Part shown: positions 49,907-58,875 of the stretch, piece by piece
Numbering within the stretch: the first letter of the stretch is position 1
Layout of the letters: the number at the start of each line of letters is the position of its first letter
Assembly: GCF_900089585.1 (NCBI RefSeq)
Contig: NZ_FLRH01000003.1
Coordinates: 2,060,501 to 2,124,500 of the forward strand
DNA: 64,000 nt
Origin: Micromonospora sediminicola
GTDB lineage: Bacteria; Actinomycetota; Actinomycetes; Mycobacteriales; Micromonosporaceae
Reading direction: 5' to 3'
Translations under genes and position numbers: made by a program
The notes under the pieces: generated by a model
Database searches by the model: none
What the model was told of the DNA's origin: nothing
What the model saw: the letters and a program-made list of their open reading frames with translations, nothing else

Positions 49907-50110
49907 ATGAGCGACGACGGAAGTGGTGGGCACTACTACTGGTGCACGCGACACCACCGGGTCGAGACCGATGCCGACGTGTGCCCCGCGAGGCACGTTC
50001 TCGGACCGTACGCCTCAGCCGCCGACGCGGAGAACGCCTTGCAGCAGGTGCGGGAGCGTAACGAAGCGTGGGATGCCGAGGACGCCCGTTGGGCCGGGGA
50101 GGGCCGCTAG
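49907..50110 (+). CDS. small hypothetical protein, 67 aa
   Basis: GHYYWCTRHHRVETDADVCPARHVLGPY has Cys/His pairs (Cys11, His14-15, Cys28, His32) that could bind a metal; the end ASAADAENALQQVRERNEAWD is a helix. The GPYASAADAENAL segment is common in small actinobacterial proteins. ATG 49907. Confidence 0.7.
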   Translation: MSDDGSGGHYYWCTRHHRVETDADVCPARHVLGPYASAADAENALQQVRERNEAWDAEDARWAGEGR

Positions 50111-50187
50111 ACGGCGCGGGAGGGCCCGCGTCGAGGTGATCCGTGCTCCGCGAGGGCGAGAGCACGTCCCCAGGAAAGGGAACCGAG

Positions 50188-50907
50188 ATGGCCGAAGCAC
50201 AGCAGGCCACCCGCCCGGCCGCGAAACGGACGACCGCGAAGAGGACCACCGCGGGCAGGACGACGACGGTCACCAAGGCGTCGCCGAACGCCTCGGGCGC
50301 CGGCGCCGGACGGACGCCGGCGAAGAAGGCGGTGGCGAAGAAGGCCGCCGCCAAGAAGGTCGTGTCGGCGGCGCGCAAGGCGCCGGCCACCAGGGCCACG
50401 GCAGCCAGGACGACCGCCAAGAAGACCGCGGCCAAGAAGACCGCCGGTCGGACGGCGCCGGCCACGAGGACCACCGCCAAGAGCGCGCCGGCCAAGAAGG
50501 CCACCGCGAAGAAGACGGCGGCGAAGAAGGCGCCCGCGAAGAAGACCACGACGGCGGCGAAGAAGACCACCGCGGCGAGGAAGACCACGGCGGCCACGAA
50601 GACCACGGCGGCCCGGAAGACGACCACCGCCCGGACGACCACCGCGAAGAAGGCGCCGGCGAAGAAGACCACCGCCGCGAAGAAGACCACCGCCGCGAAG
50701 AAGGCGCCGGCCAAGAAGACCACCGCCTCGACGCGCCCCGCGGCGCGCAAGACGGCGGCCAAGAAGGCCCCGGCGAAGAAGACCACCACCGCGCGCAAGA
50801 CCACCGCCGCCAAGAAGACCACGGCGGCCAAGAAGGCGCCGGCCCGCAAGACCACCACGGCCAAGCGGACCACCACCGCCCGCAAGGCCCCGGCCCGCCG
50901 GGCCTGA
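50188..50907 (+). CDS. histone H1-like Lys/Ala/Thr-repeat nucleoid protein
   Basis: 239 residues, almost entirely AKKTTA, AKKAPAKK and ARKTT-type repeats, strongly basic, no globular domain. This is the pattern of H1/Hc1-like actinobacterial proteins that bind and compact DNA through their lysine tails. ATG 50188 follows GGGAACC. Repeats make its length variable between strains. Next gene is an RNB nuclease. DNA binding is inferred from composition. Confidence 0.85.
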   Translation: MAEAQQATRPAAKRTTAKRTTAGRTTTVTKASPNASGAGAGRTPAKKAVAKKAAAKKVVSAARKAPATRATAARTTAKKTAAKKTAGRTAPATRTTAKSAPAKKATAKKTAAKKAPAKKTTTAAKKTTAARKTTAATKTTAARKTTTARTTTAKKAPAKKTTAAKKTTAAKKAPAKKTTASTRPAARKTAAKKAPAKKTTTARKTTAAKKTTAAKKAPARKTTTAKRTTTARKAPARRA

Positions 50908-50990
50908 CCCCGACCGCTCACCCGCGCGGCGGGAGCTGACGCCGTCGCGCCGGTGAGCGGAACGTGCGGGGCGCTGTCAGGATTGACCGC

Positions 50991-52427
50991 GTGGTGATCC
51001 GACGCGTACTGGCGCCCCGCATCGACTTCGGCGCGCTGCGCCGCGAGCTGGGACTGCCCGAGAGCTTCCCGGCCGCGGCGCAGCGCGAGGCCGACACGGC
51101 GGCGGCCGCGCCGCCGCCGGCCGTCGCCGACCGCACCGACGTCCCGTTCGTCACGGTCGACCCGGCGACCTCGCGCGACCTCGACCAGGCGATGCACCTC
51201 GCCCGCCGTCCCGGTGGCGGCTACCGCGTGCGGTACGCGATCGCCGACGTGTTCACCCACGTACGCCCCCGCGGTGAGCTGGAGGCGGAGACGTGGCGCC
51301 GGGGCCAGACGGTCTACCTGCCGGACGGCAACGTGCCGCTGCACCCGCACACGCTCAGCGAGGGGGCGGCCAGCCTGCTGCCCGACGCCGACCGGGCCGC
51401 GGTGCTCTGGACCATCGACCTGGACGCCGACGGTGGCACGGTCGCGGTCACCCTGGAACGGGCCCTGGTGCGCAGCCGGGCGAAGCTCGACTACGGCGGG
51501 GTGCAACGCGACGCCGACGCCGGCCGGCTGCCCGAGCCGATCGCCCTGCTGCCCGAGATCGGGGCCCTGCTCACCACCCGTGGTCTGCACCGGGGCGCGA
51601 TCAATCTGCCGCTGCCCGAGCAGGACGTCGAGCCCGACGGCGACGGCTGGCGGCTGGTGCTGCGCGGCCCCGGCGCGATGGAGGAACACAACGCCCAGAT
51701 CTCGCTGCTGACCGGCATGGCCGCCGCCGACATCATGCTCGCCGGCCGGATCGGGCTGCTGCGGACGATGCCGCGTCCCCGCGCGGAGGCGGTCGAGCGG
51801 CTGCGGACCGCCGCCGGCCCGCTCGGCGTGCCGTGGCCGGACGGTGTCCCGGTCGGTCAGGTGCTCGCCGGGCTGGACGCGTCGCGACCCCGGGCCGCCG
51901 CCTTCGTCGACCAGGCCGCCGAGCTGATGCGCGGGGCCGCGTACACCGCCTTCGACGGCGCGGTGCCCGAGCAGCCCGAGCACGGCGGGGTGGCCGCCGC
52001 GTACGCGCACGTCACCGCGCCGCTGCGCCGGCTCGCCGACCGCTACGCCACCGAGGCGTGCCTGGCCCTGCACGAGGGCCGGGAGGTGCCCGAGCACGTC
52101 CGGGCCGCGTTGCCGAAGCTGCCGGAGGTGATGGCGACGACCGACCGTACCGCCGGCGCGGCCACCCGGGGCGCGATCGAGCTGGCCGAGGCGGTGCTGC
52201 TGGCGCACCGGGTGGGGGAGACGTTCGAGGCGGCGGTGCTGGACGTGGACGAGCCGCGCCCGGCGGGCAACGGCCGCGCCGGCCGGCCGCCCGGCGGCAC
52301 TGTCGCGCTGGACGAGCCGCCGGTGCGGGCCCGCTGCGTCGGCGACCTGCCGCTGGGCGAGCGCGTCCGGGTCCGGCTGACCGTGGCTGACCCGGTGGAG
52401 CGCAAGGTCGCCTTCGAACGCGCCTGA
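50991..52427 (+). CDS. RNB-domain exoribonuclease (RNase II/R-like)
   Basis: 478 residues. RNB core: VTVDPATSRDLDQAMHLAR (D..D.D metal ligands), YAIADVFTHVRPRGELEAE, QTVYLPDGNVPLHPHTLSEGAASL, MEEHNAQISLLTGMAAADIML, and AYAHVTAPLRRLADRYATEACLA. It degrades single-stranded RNA 3' to 5'. Shorter than E. coli RNase II/R and without recognisable N-terminal cold-shock domains, like other actinobacterial RNB proteins. GTG 50991 or 50994 fits the family start (VLAPRIDFGALRREL). Confidence 0.88.
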   Translation: MVIRRVLAPRIDFGALRRELGLPESFPAAAQREADTAAAAPPPAVADRTDVPFVTVDPATSRDLDQAMHLARRPGGGYRVRYAIADVFTHVRPRGELEAETWRRGQTVYLPDGNVPLHPHTLSEGAASLLPDADRAAVLWTIDLDADGGTVAVTLERALVRSRAKLDYGGVQRDADAGRLPEPIALLPEIGALLTTRGLHRGAINLPLPEQDVEPDGDGWRLVLRGPGAMEEHNAQISLLTGMAAADIMLAGRIGLLRTMPRPRAEAVERLRTAAGPLGVPWPDGVPVGQVLAGLDASRPRAAAFVDQAAELMRGAAYTAFDGAVPEQPEHGGVAAAYAHVTAPLRRLADRYATEACLALHEGREVPEHVRAALPKLPEVMATTDRTAGAATRGAIELAEAVLLAHRVGETFEAAVLDVDEPRPAGNGRAGRPPGGTVALDEPPVRARCVGDLPLGERVRVRLTVADPVERKVAFERA

Positions 52428-52526
52428 CCGGCGGTGGATGTCCCGCACCCGACCCGGCGACCGGGGCGGGGATTGTCACAGCGCCTCGACGCTCCGACGC
52501 CGGGCACCCTTTGCGAGGATGACCGC

Positions 52527-53225
52527 ATGGCTTACGACGCGACCACGCTGCCCGACGTCTCCGGGCTGACCGTCGGCATCATCGGTGGCACCGGCGACCA
52601 GGGGCGGGGACTCGCCTACCGGTTCGCCCGGGCCGGGCAGACCGTGCTGATCGGCTCCCGCGCCGCCGACCGGGCCGCCCAGGCCGCCGCCGAGATCGCC
52701 GCCCTGCCCGGGATGCCGGCCGGCGCGACGGTCACCGGTGCCGACAACGACGAGGTCGCCCGGCGCAGCGACGTGGTGATCGTGGCGGTGCCGTGGGACG
52801 GGCACGCCGCCACCGTCGCCGCGCTCGCCGAGCCGCTGGCTGGCAAGATCGTCGTGGACTGCGTCAACCCGCTCGGCTTCGACAAGCAGGGCCCGTACGC
52901 GCTCACCGTGGCCGAGGGCAGCGCCGTGCAGCAGGCCGCCGCGCTGCTGCCCGACTCCCGGGTCTGCGCCGCGTTCAACCACGTCAGCGCGCCGCTGCTG
53001 GCCGACCCGGAGGTCGACCGGATCGACCTCGACGTGCTGATCTGCACCGAGGACCGGGACCTGGTGGGCGTGGTCGCCGCGTTGGCCGCCCGGATCCCCG
53101 GGATGCGCGGCATCTACGCCGGCCGGCTGCGCAACGCCCACCAGATCGAGGCGTTCACCGCGAACCTGATCGCGATCAACAAGCGCTACAAGGCGCACGC
53201 CGGCATCCGGGTCACGGATCTCTGA
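52527..53225 (+). CDS. npdG: F420H2:NADP oxidoreductase (NADPH-dependent F420 reductase)
   Basis: 232 residues with a Rossmann start TVGIIGGTGDQGRGLAYRFARAG, F420-binding IGSRAADRAAQAA, SDVVIVAVPWDGH, VVDCVNPLGFDKQGPY, and AAFNHVSAPLL. It transfers hydride between NADPH and deazaflavin F420, a cofactor typical of actinomycetes. ATG 52527. Convergent with panB, the two separated by repeat copy D. Confidence 0.9.
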   Translation: MAYDATTLPDVSGLTVGIIGGTGDQGRGLAYRFARAGQTVLIGSRAADRAAQAAAEIAALPGMPAGATVTGADNDEVARRSDVVIVAVPWDGHAATVAALAEPLAGKIVVDCVNPLGFDKQGPYALTVAEGSAVQQAAALLPDSRVCAAFNHVSAPLLADPEVDRIDLDVLICTEDRDLVGVVAALAARIPGMRGIYAGRLRNAHQIEAFTANLIAINKRYKAHAGIRVTDL

Positions 53226-53234
53226 GCGGCGCTT

Positions 53235-53288
53235 GTTAAGAAGGGGCCCCTCCTCTACGCCAGGCGTTAAGAAGGGGCCCTTCCTTAC
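53235..53288. repeat. dispersed GTTAAG/GGGCCCC repeat, copy D
   Basis: GTTAAGAAGGGGCCCCTCC at 53235 and GTTAAGAAGGGGCCCTTCC at 53266, 31 bases apart, ending CTTAC. It fills the gap between two convergent genes. Confidence 0.9.
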
Positions 53289-53291
53289 ACC

Positions 53292-54137
53292 TCAGAAGGT
53301 GTGTTCGGGGGCGGGGAACTCGCCGCCGCGTACCTCGTCGGCGAACCGGCGGGTGGCGTCGGTGAGCGCGCCGGCCAGGTCGGCGTAACGCTTGACGAAC
53401 CGGGGCGCCCGGCCGGTGCGCAGCCCGGCCATGTCCTGCCAGACCAGCACCTGACCGTCGGTGTCCGGGCCGGCGCCGATGCCGACGGTGGGGATGCGCA
53501 GCTCGCCGGTGACGCGCTTGGCCACCTCGCCCGGCACCATCTCCAGCACCACCGCGAACGCGCCCGCCTCGGCCACCGCCCGCGCGTCGGCGAGCACCTC
53601 CTCGGCGGTGTCGCCCCGGCCCTGCACGCGGTAGCCGCCGAGCGTGTGCTCGCTCTGCGGGGTGAAGCCGATGTGCGCCATCACCGGGATGCCGGCCCCG
53701 ACGATCGCCTCGATCTGGGCGGCGCAGCGCCGGCCGCCCTCCAGCTTCACCGCGTGGCAGCCGCCCTCCTTCATGAACCGCACCGCGGTGCGCAGCGCCT
53801 GCGCCGGCCCCTCCTCGTAGGAGCCGAAGGGCAGGTCGCCGACGATCAGCGAGTGCCTCGTGGCCCGCACCACGGCGCGGACCAGTGGCAGCAGCTCCTC
53901 GGCGGTGACCGGCAGCGTGGTCTCGTAGCCGAAGACGTTGTTCGCCGCCGAGTCGCCGACCAGCAGCACCGGGATCCCCGCCTGGTCGAAGATCGAGGCG
54001 GTGTACTGGTCGTACGAGGTGAGCATGGCCCACCGCTCGCCGCGCTCCTTGGCGGCGATCAGGTCACGGGTGCGGATCCGCCGGGTGGCCGGCCCGCCGT
54101 AGAGGGCGGTCACCTCGGTCGGGGTGGACTCCACCAT
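53292..54137 (-). CDS. panB: 3-methyl-2-oxobutanoate hydroxymethyltransferase
   Basis: 281 residues. Family motifs: [100 protein letters not shown] and [18 protein letters not shown], carrying the Mg-binding Asp and catalytic Glu positions. First step of pantothenate (CoA) synthesis: adds a hydroxymethyl group from methylene-tetrahydrofolate. ATG 54137 with GGAGA upstream. Next on the same strand is nadE, 118 bases away. Confidence 0.95.
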   Translation of the reverse strand: MVESTPTEVTALYGGPATRRIRTRDLIAAKERGERWAMLTSYDQYTASIFDQAGIPVLLVGDSAANNVFGYETTLPVTAEELLPLVRAVVRATRHSLIVGDLPFGSYEEGPAQALRTAVRFMKEGGCHAVKLEGGRRCAAQIEAIVGAGIPVMAHIGFTPQSEHTLGGYRVQGRGDTAEEVLADARAVAEAGAFAVVLEMVPGEVAKRVTGELRIPTVGIGAGPDTDGQVLVWQDMAGLRTGRAPRFVKRYADLAGALTDATRRFADEVRGGEFPAPEHTF

Positions 54138-54254
54138 GACAATCTCCTTCCTCGAGGCCGCGCGCGCGGTCCCCGGGTTCCCCGCGATCGTCGCACCGGG
54201 CGGCCGGTCGGGGGCAGGTCGGAGTGGAGGAATTCACTCCCGGCCGAGGCCCGC

Positions 54255-56015
54255 TCAGCCGTCCTCGCGCCAGCGGTTGGTGATCGGCAGTCGCCGGTCC
54301 CGCCCGAACGCCTTCATGGAGATCTTGGTGCCGGGCGCGGACTGCCGCCGCTTGTACTCGGCGGTATCCACCATCCGCAGCACCTTGTCCACCACCGCCG
54401 GGTCGTGGCCGGACTCGATCAGGCCGTCGCGGCCCAGGTCGCCGTCGACGTAGCCGATCAGGATCGGGTCGAGCACGTCGTAGTCGGGCAGCGTGTCGCT
54501 GTCGAGCTGGCCGGGGCTCAACTCGGCCGACGGCGGCTTGCCGATCGAGTTCTCCGGGATCGGCGGGGTCTCCCCGCGCCGGGCCGCGTCCGCGTTGCGC
54601 CACTTCGCCAGCCGCCAGACCAGCGTCTTCCACACGTCCTTGACCGGGTTGTAGCCGCCCACCGAGTCGCCGTAGAGCGTCGAGTAGCCCACCGCCAGCT
54701 CGCTCTTGTTGCCGGTGGTGAGGACCAGGTGGCCCTCCTGGTTCGACAGCGCCATCAGGATCACGCCGCGCACCCGGGCCTGGAGGTTCTCCACCGCCAC
54801 GCCGGACAGCGACATGTTGGCCAGGAACGTGTCCACCATCGGCTGGATCGGCTCGACGCGGTAGTCGAGGCCGGTCCGCTTGGCCAGGTCCTCGGCGTCG
54901 GTGCGGGAGTGCTCGGAGGAGTGCTGGCTGGGCATCGAGACGCCGACCACCCGCTGCGGGCCGAGCGCGTCCACCGCGAGGGCCGCCGCCACCGCCGAGT
55001 CGATGCCGCCGGAGAGGCCGAGCACCACCGAGGGGAAGCGGTTCTTGTCCACGTAGTCGCGCAGCCCCAGCACCAGCGCCTGCCACACCTCGGCCTCGTC
55101 GGCGACCGGCTCGATGATCCCGCCGGTCGCCGCCTCACCCGTCGGCCCGGCCGGGATGCCGGAGACATCGTGGCGGACCAGCCGCATCCCGTCGGCCAGG
55201 TCGGTGGCGCCGCCGGTCGCCTCCGGCGCGGCGGGCAGCTCCACGTCGTGCACCAGCAGGTGCTCGACGAACTGCGGCGCCCGGGCCAGCAGCGTCCCGT
55301 CGGCGTCCACGATCAGCGAGTCGCCGTCGTAGACCAGCTCGTCCTGGCCGCCGACCATGTTCACGTACGCGATCGCCGCGCCCGCCTCGGCGGCGCGCCG
55401 GCGCACCAGCGGCAGCCGCGCGTCGTCCTTGTTCAGCTCGTACGGCGACCCGTTGATGCTCAGCACCAGCCCGACGCCGGCCTGCCGGGCCACCGCGAAC
55501 GGGCCGCCGGCCTGCCACAGGTCCTCGCAGATGGTCAGCGCCACGTCGACCCCGCCGACGCGCACCACGGTCAGCGTGTCGCCGGGGACGAAGTAGCGGT
55601 CCTCGTCGAACACCCCGTAGTTGGGCAGGTGGTGCTTGAAGTAGGTGGCCACCACCTCGCCGCGGTGCAGCAGCGCCGCCGCGTTGCGGGCCCCCCGGCC
55701 CGGCTCGGCGTCGGAGCTGACCTGCGGCGGCCCGTCCGCGTCCAGGTAGCCGACCAGGACCGGCAGGTCGCCGAGGCCGTCGGCGGCCAGGTCGGCGGCG
55801 AGCCGGTGCAGCGCGGCCCGGGACGCGGCGACGAAGGACCGGCGGAAGACCAGGTCCTCGACCGGGTAGCCGGTCACCATCAGCTCGGGGAAGAGGGCCA
55901 GCTGGGCGCCGGAGTCGGCGGCCTTGCGGGTCCACGCGCGGACCCGCTCGGCGTTTCCGGTGAGGTCGCCGACCGTCGGGTTGACCTGGCACAGGGCGAG
56001 ACGCAGGGTGGGCAT
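54255..56015 (-). CDS. nadE: glutamine-dependent NAD+ synthetase
   Basis: 586 residues. N-terminal amidase domain with Glu in FPELMVTGYP, Lys in KHHLPNYGVFDE and Cys in LTICEDLWQ releases ammonia; C-terminal synthetase domain with the P-loop LGLSGGIDSAVAAAL converts deamido-NAD to NAD. QEGHLVLTTGNKSELAVGYSTLYGD and the final KISMKAFGRDRRLPITNRW are family marks. ATG 56015. Typical length for this bifunctional form. Confidence 0.95.
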   Translation of the reverse strand: MPTLRLALCQVNPTVGDLTGNAERVRAWTRKAADSGAQLALFPELMVTGYPVEDLVFRRSFVAASRAALHRLAADLAADGLGDLPVLVGYLDADGPPQVSSDAEPGRGARNAAALLHRGEVVATYFKHHLPNYGVFDEDRYFVPGDTLTVVRVGGVDVALTICEDLWQAGGPFAVARQAGVGLVLSINGSPYELNKDDARLPLVRRRAAEAGAAIAYVNMVGGQDELVYDGDSLIVDADGTLLARAPQFVEHLLVHDVELPAAPEATGGATDLADGMRLVRHDVSGIPAGPTGEAATGGIIEPVADEAEVWQALVLGLRDYVDKNRFPSVVLGLSGGIDSAVAAALAVDALGPQRVVGVSMPSQHSSEHSRTDAEDLAKRTGLDYRVEPIQPMVDTFLANMSLSGVAVENLQARVRGVILMALSNQEGHLVLTTGNKSELAVGYSTLYGDSVGGYNPVKDVWKTLVWRLAKWRNADAARRGETPPIPENSIGKPPSAELSPGQLDSDTLPDYDVLDPILIGYVDGDLGRDGLIESGHDPAVVDKVLRMVDTAEYKRRQSAPGTKISMKAFGRDRRLPITNRWREDG

Positions 56016-56223
56016 GTCCCCATCTTCCCCCAGTCGTCCCGCCCCAGTCCCGCCGGTCGTGGGAGACGCGGGCCACCGCCCGCCCGGCGTCCCCCGGGGC
56101 GGGACACGGCAGGACGACCCGCCGGGGAAGGGCGTAACGTCGGCGTAACGAGGCCGGTGAAGACTGAGCGGTCAGCCGGGCCGGCCCGACCGGTGCAGGA
56201 CGTACGTGTCACGAGGGGTGGAT

Positions 56224-57573
56224 GTGGACCGTCAGCAGGAGTTCGTCCTCCGTACGCTGGAGGAGCGGGACATCCGTTTCGTCCGGCTGTGGTTCACCGA
56301 CGTGCTCGGCACGCTGAAGAGCGTCTCGGTGGCCCCGGCGGAGCTGGAGGCGGCCTTCGAGGAGGGCATCGGCTTCGACGGCTCCGCCATCGAGGGCTTC
56401 GCCCGGGTCTTCGAGTCGGACATGGTGGCCATGCCCGACCCGACCACGTTCCAGGTGTTCCCGTTCGAGGGCGGGGTCAGCGGCGAGAGCGCGCGGATGT
56501 TCTGCGACATCCTGCTGCCCGACGGCAGCCCGTCCTGGGCCGACCCGCGCCACGTGCTGCGCCGGATGCTCTCCCGGGCGGCCGACAAGGGCTTCACCTT
56601 CTACACCCACCCCGAGATCGAGTTCTTCCTGCTGGAGAACGGCCCGCAGGACGGCTCGGTGCCCGTCCCGGTGGACACCGGCGGCTACTTCGAGCACACC
56701 ACGCACGCCGTGGCGCGGGACTTCCGCCGCCAGGCCGTGCTGGCGCTGGAGCGGATCGGCATCTCGGTGGAGTTCAGCCACCACGAGGTCGCCCCGGGTC
56801 AGCAGGAGATCGACCTGCGCTACGCCGACGCGCTCACCACCGCCGACAACATCATGACGTTCCGGCACGTGGTGAAGGAGGTGGCGCTCTCCACCGGGGT
56901 GCAGGCCAGCTTCATGCCGAAGCCGTTCACCGACCAGCCGGGCAGCGGCATGCACACCCACCTGTCGCTGTTCGAGGGGGAGCGCAACGCGTTCCACGAC
57001 GCCGGCGACCCGATGAAGCTGTCCAAGGTCGCCAAGTCGTTCATCGCCGGGCTGCTCACCCACGCCCGGGAATACACCGCGGTCACCAACCAGTGGGTCA
57101 ACTCCTACAAGCGGCTGTTCCCGCAGGCCCTGCCGGACCGGATCACCGAGAGCCCGGCGTACGTCTGCTGGGGTCACCTGAACCGCTCCGCGCTGGTCCG
57201 GGTCCCGGCCTACGGCAAGCCGAACTCGGCCCGGGTCGAGGTGCGGTCGCTGGACTCGGCGACCAACCCCTACCTGGCGTTCGCGGTGATGCTCGGCGCC
57301 GGCCTCAAGGGCATCGAGGAGGGCTACGAGCTGCCCCCGGGCGCCGAGGACGACGTCTGGTCGCTGAGCAGCGCCGAGCGCCGCGCCATGGGCTACGAGG
57401 CGCTGCCGGAGAACCTGTCCGAGGCGATCGACGTGATGGCCGGTTCCGAGCTGGTCGCCGAGGTGCTCGGCGAGCACGTCTTCGACTTCTTCCTGCGCAA
57501 CAAGCGGGCCGAGTGGGAGCAGTACCGCCGCGAGGTCACCCCCTACGAGCGGCAGCACTACCTCTCGCTCTAG
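56224..57573 (+). CDS. glnA2: type I glutamine synthetase, GlnA2 class
   Basis: 449 residues. VDRQQEFVLRTLEERDIRFVRL start, IGFDGSAIEGF (N-terminal site), HPEIEFFLLENG, VEFSHHEVAPGQQEIDLRYADALT with metal ligands, GSGMHTHLSLF, and RVEVRSLDSATNPYLAF. Closely matches S. coelicolor and M. tuberculosis GlnA2 by memory; the adenylylation Tyr loop of GlnA1 is replaced by YELPPGAEDDVW, so no GlnE control is expected. Makes glutamine, or a related gamma-glutamyl compound. GTG 56224 has GAGGGG five bases upstream. A GTG 56206 is a longer option. Confidence 0.94.
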   Translation: MDRQQEFVLRTLEERDIRFVRLWFTDVLGTLKSVSVAPAELEAAFEEGIGFDGSAIEGFARVFESDMVAMPDPTTFQVFPFEGGVSGESARMFCDILLPDGSPSWADPRHVLRRMLSRAADKGFTFYTHPEIEFFLLENGPQDGSVPVPVDTGGYFEHTTHAVARDFRRQAVLALERIGISVEFSHHEVAPGQQEIDLRYADALTTADNIMTFRHVVKEVALSTGVQASFMPKPFTDQPGSGMHTHLSLFEGERNAFHDAGDPMKLSKVAKSFIAGLLTHAREYTAVTNQWVNSYKRLFPQALPDRITESPAYVCWGHLNRSALVRVPAYGKPNSARVEVRSLDSATNPYLAFAVMLGAGLKGIEEGYELPPGAEDDVWSLSSAERRAMGYEALPENLSEAIDVMAGSELVAEVLGEHVFDFFLRNKRAEWEQYRREVTPYERQHYLSL

Positions 57574-57655
57574 ATCACCGTGGCGCGGTGCCGCTATCGT
57601 CTGCGGCACCGCCCGCGCACCCGCGCCGGGCGAACGGAGCCGGGGAGGGCGTTCG

Positions 57656-58081
57656 GTGCTGGGAGACCTGCTCAACGGGGCGTGGCAGAGCATCGTGTTC
57701 GGGGTCGTCGGGGTGGGCCTGATGGCCGCCGGGTTCCTGCTGGTCGACCTGCTCACGCCGGGAAAGCTGCGGGAGCTGATCTGGACGCGCCGCAACGGCA
57801 ACGCGGCGCTGCTGCTCGCCGCCAACCAGCTCGGCATCGCCGGCATCGTGTTCACCGCCGTGCTGACGAGCTACAGCTCCTTCGCCAAGGGGCTGGCCTC
57901 CACGGTGATCTTCGGGCTGGTCGGTCTGCTGGTGATGGCGCTGGCGTTCCTGGTGCTGGACCTGCTCACCCCGGGCAAGCTCGGTGACGTCATCGCCGCC
58001 GACGAGCCGCACCCGGCGGCCCGGGTCAGTGCCGCCACCCACTTCGGCGCCGCGCTGATCGTCTGCGCCTGCATCGCCTGA
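57656..58081 (+). CDS. DUF350-family membrane protein
   Basis: 141 residues, four hydrophobic helices in two similar halves (IVFGVVGVGLMAAGFLLVDLLTPGKL and VIFGLVGLLVMALAFLVLDLLTPGKL, an internal duplication). DUF350 proteins occur in membranes with unknown function. GTG 57656, 82 bases after glnA2. Confidence 0.88.
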   Translation: MLGDLLNGAWQSIVFGVVGVGLMAAGFLLVDLLTPGKLRELIWTRRNGNAALLLAANQLGIAGIVFTAVLTSYSSFAKGLASTVIFGLVGLLVMALAFLVLDLLTPGKLGDVIAADEPHPAARVSAATHFGAALIVCACIA

Positions 58082-58114
58082 CGGTTGTCGGACCCGGGGC
58101 ATAGCGTCCGGGAG

Positions 58115-58807
58115 GTGAACCGCACCGACCGTCTCTACGCCCTGGTCGAGGAGCTGCGGGCGGTGTCGCCGCGCCCGCGCAGCGCGCGTTGGCTGGCCCA
58201 CCGCTTCGAGGTCAGCACCCGCACCGTCGAGCGCGACATCAGCGCGTTGCAGGGCGCCGGGGTGCCGATCTGGGCCGAGCCGGGCCGCACCGGCGGCTAC
58301 GTGGTCGACCGGGCGCGCACGCTGCCGCCGGTCAACCTGACCCCGGCCGAGGCGGTGGCGATGGCCGTCGCGCTGCACCGCCTCGGTGGCTCCCCGTTCG
58401 CCTCGGCGGCCGGGGCCGCGCTGCGCAAGCTGGTCGCGGTGATGCCGCCCGCCGCGGTGGCCGAGGCGCACCGGCTCGCCGGCCGGGTGCACCTGGTGGG
58501 CGACGGGCCGGGCACCCCCGTCCCGGCCGCCGTCGCCGACGCGGTCGCCGCCGGGCGCGTGCTGCGCCTGCGGTACGCCGACCGCGACGGCGCCGACTCG
58601 GCGCGCGACGTGGAGCCGCTGGCCTACCTGGGCAACGCGACGCACTGGTACCTGGTCGCCTGGTGCCGGCTGCGCGACGGGCTGCGGTGTTTCCGCACCG
58701 ACCGCATCCGTTCGGTGCACCCGCTGGCCGAGCCGGTGACCCGGGAGCTGCGCCCCGACGACCTCGACCTCCCGGTCGACCGGGTCCGCCCGCTCACCCT
58801 GGTCTGA
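58115..58807 (+). CDS. WYL-domain transcriptional regulator
   Basis: 230 residues. HTH_11-type start NRTDRLYALVEELRAVSPRPRSARWLAHRFEVSTRTVERDISAL, then the WYL domain: LRLRYADRDG, ARDVEPLAYLGNATHWYLVAWCRLRDGLRCFRTDRI with W-Y-L replaced by WYLVAW. WYL proteins often sense nucleic acids or nucleotides. GTG 58115 has GGGAGG immediately before it. It lies 68 bases upstream of the NACHT gene in the same direction, so it may control that gene. Confidence 0.88.
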   Translation: MNRTDRLYALVEELRAVSPRPRSARWLAHRFEVSTRTVERDISALQGAGVPIWAEPGRTGGYVVDRARTLPPVNLTPAEAVAMAVALHRLGGSPFASAAGAALRKLVAVMPPAAVAEAHRLAGRVHLVGDGPGTPVPAAVADAVAAGRVLRLRYADRDGADSARDVEPLAYLGNATHWYLVAWCRLRDGLRCFRTDRIRSVHPLAEPVTRELRPDDLDLPVDRVRPLTLV

Positions 58808-58875
58808 AACCCGACAGCGTTTCCGGTCCGGATGGGGGAGGCTGGCGGGTCTGCCGCCCCGGGGGAGGAACACGC

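Noticed and set aside
50188..50907. Possible CRISPR or DNA repeat array
   Set aside because: The periodicity is a codon-level Lys/Ala/Thr repeat within one coding frame, with no spacers.
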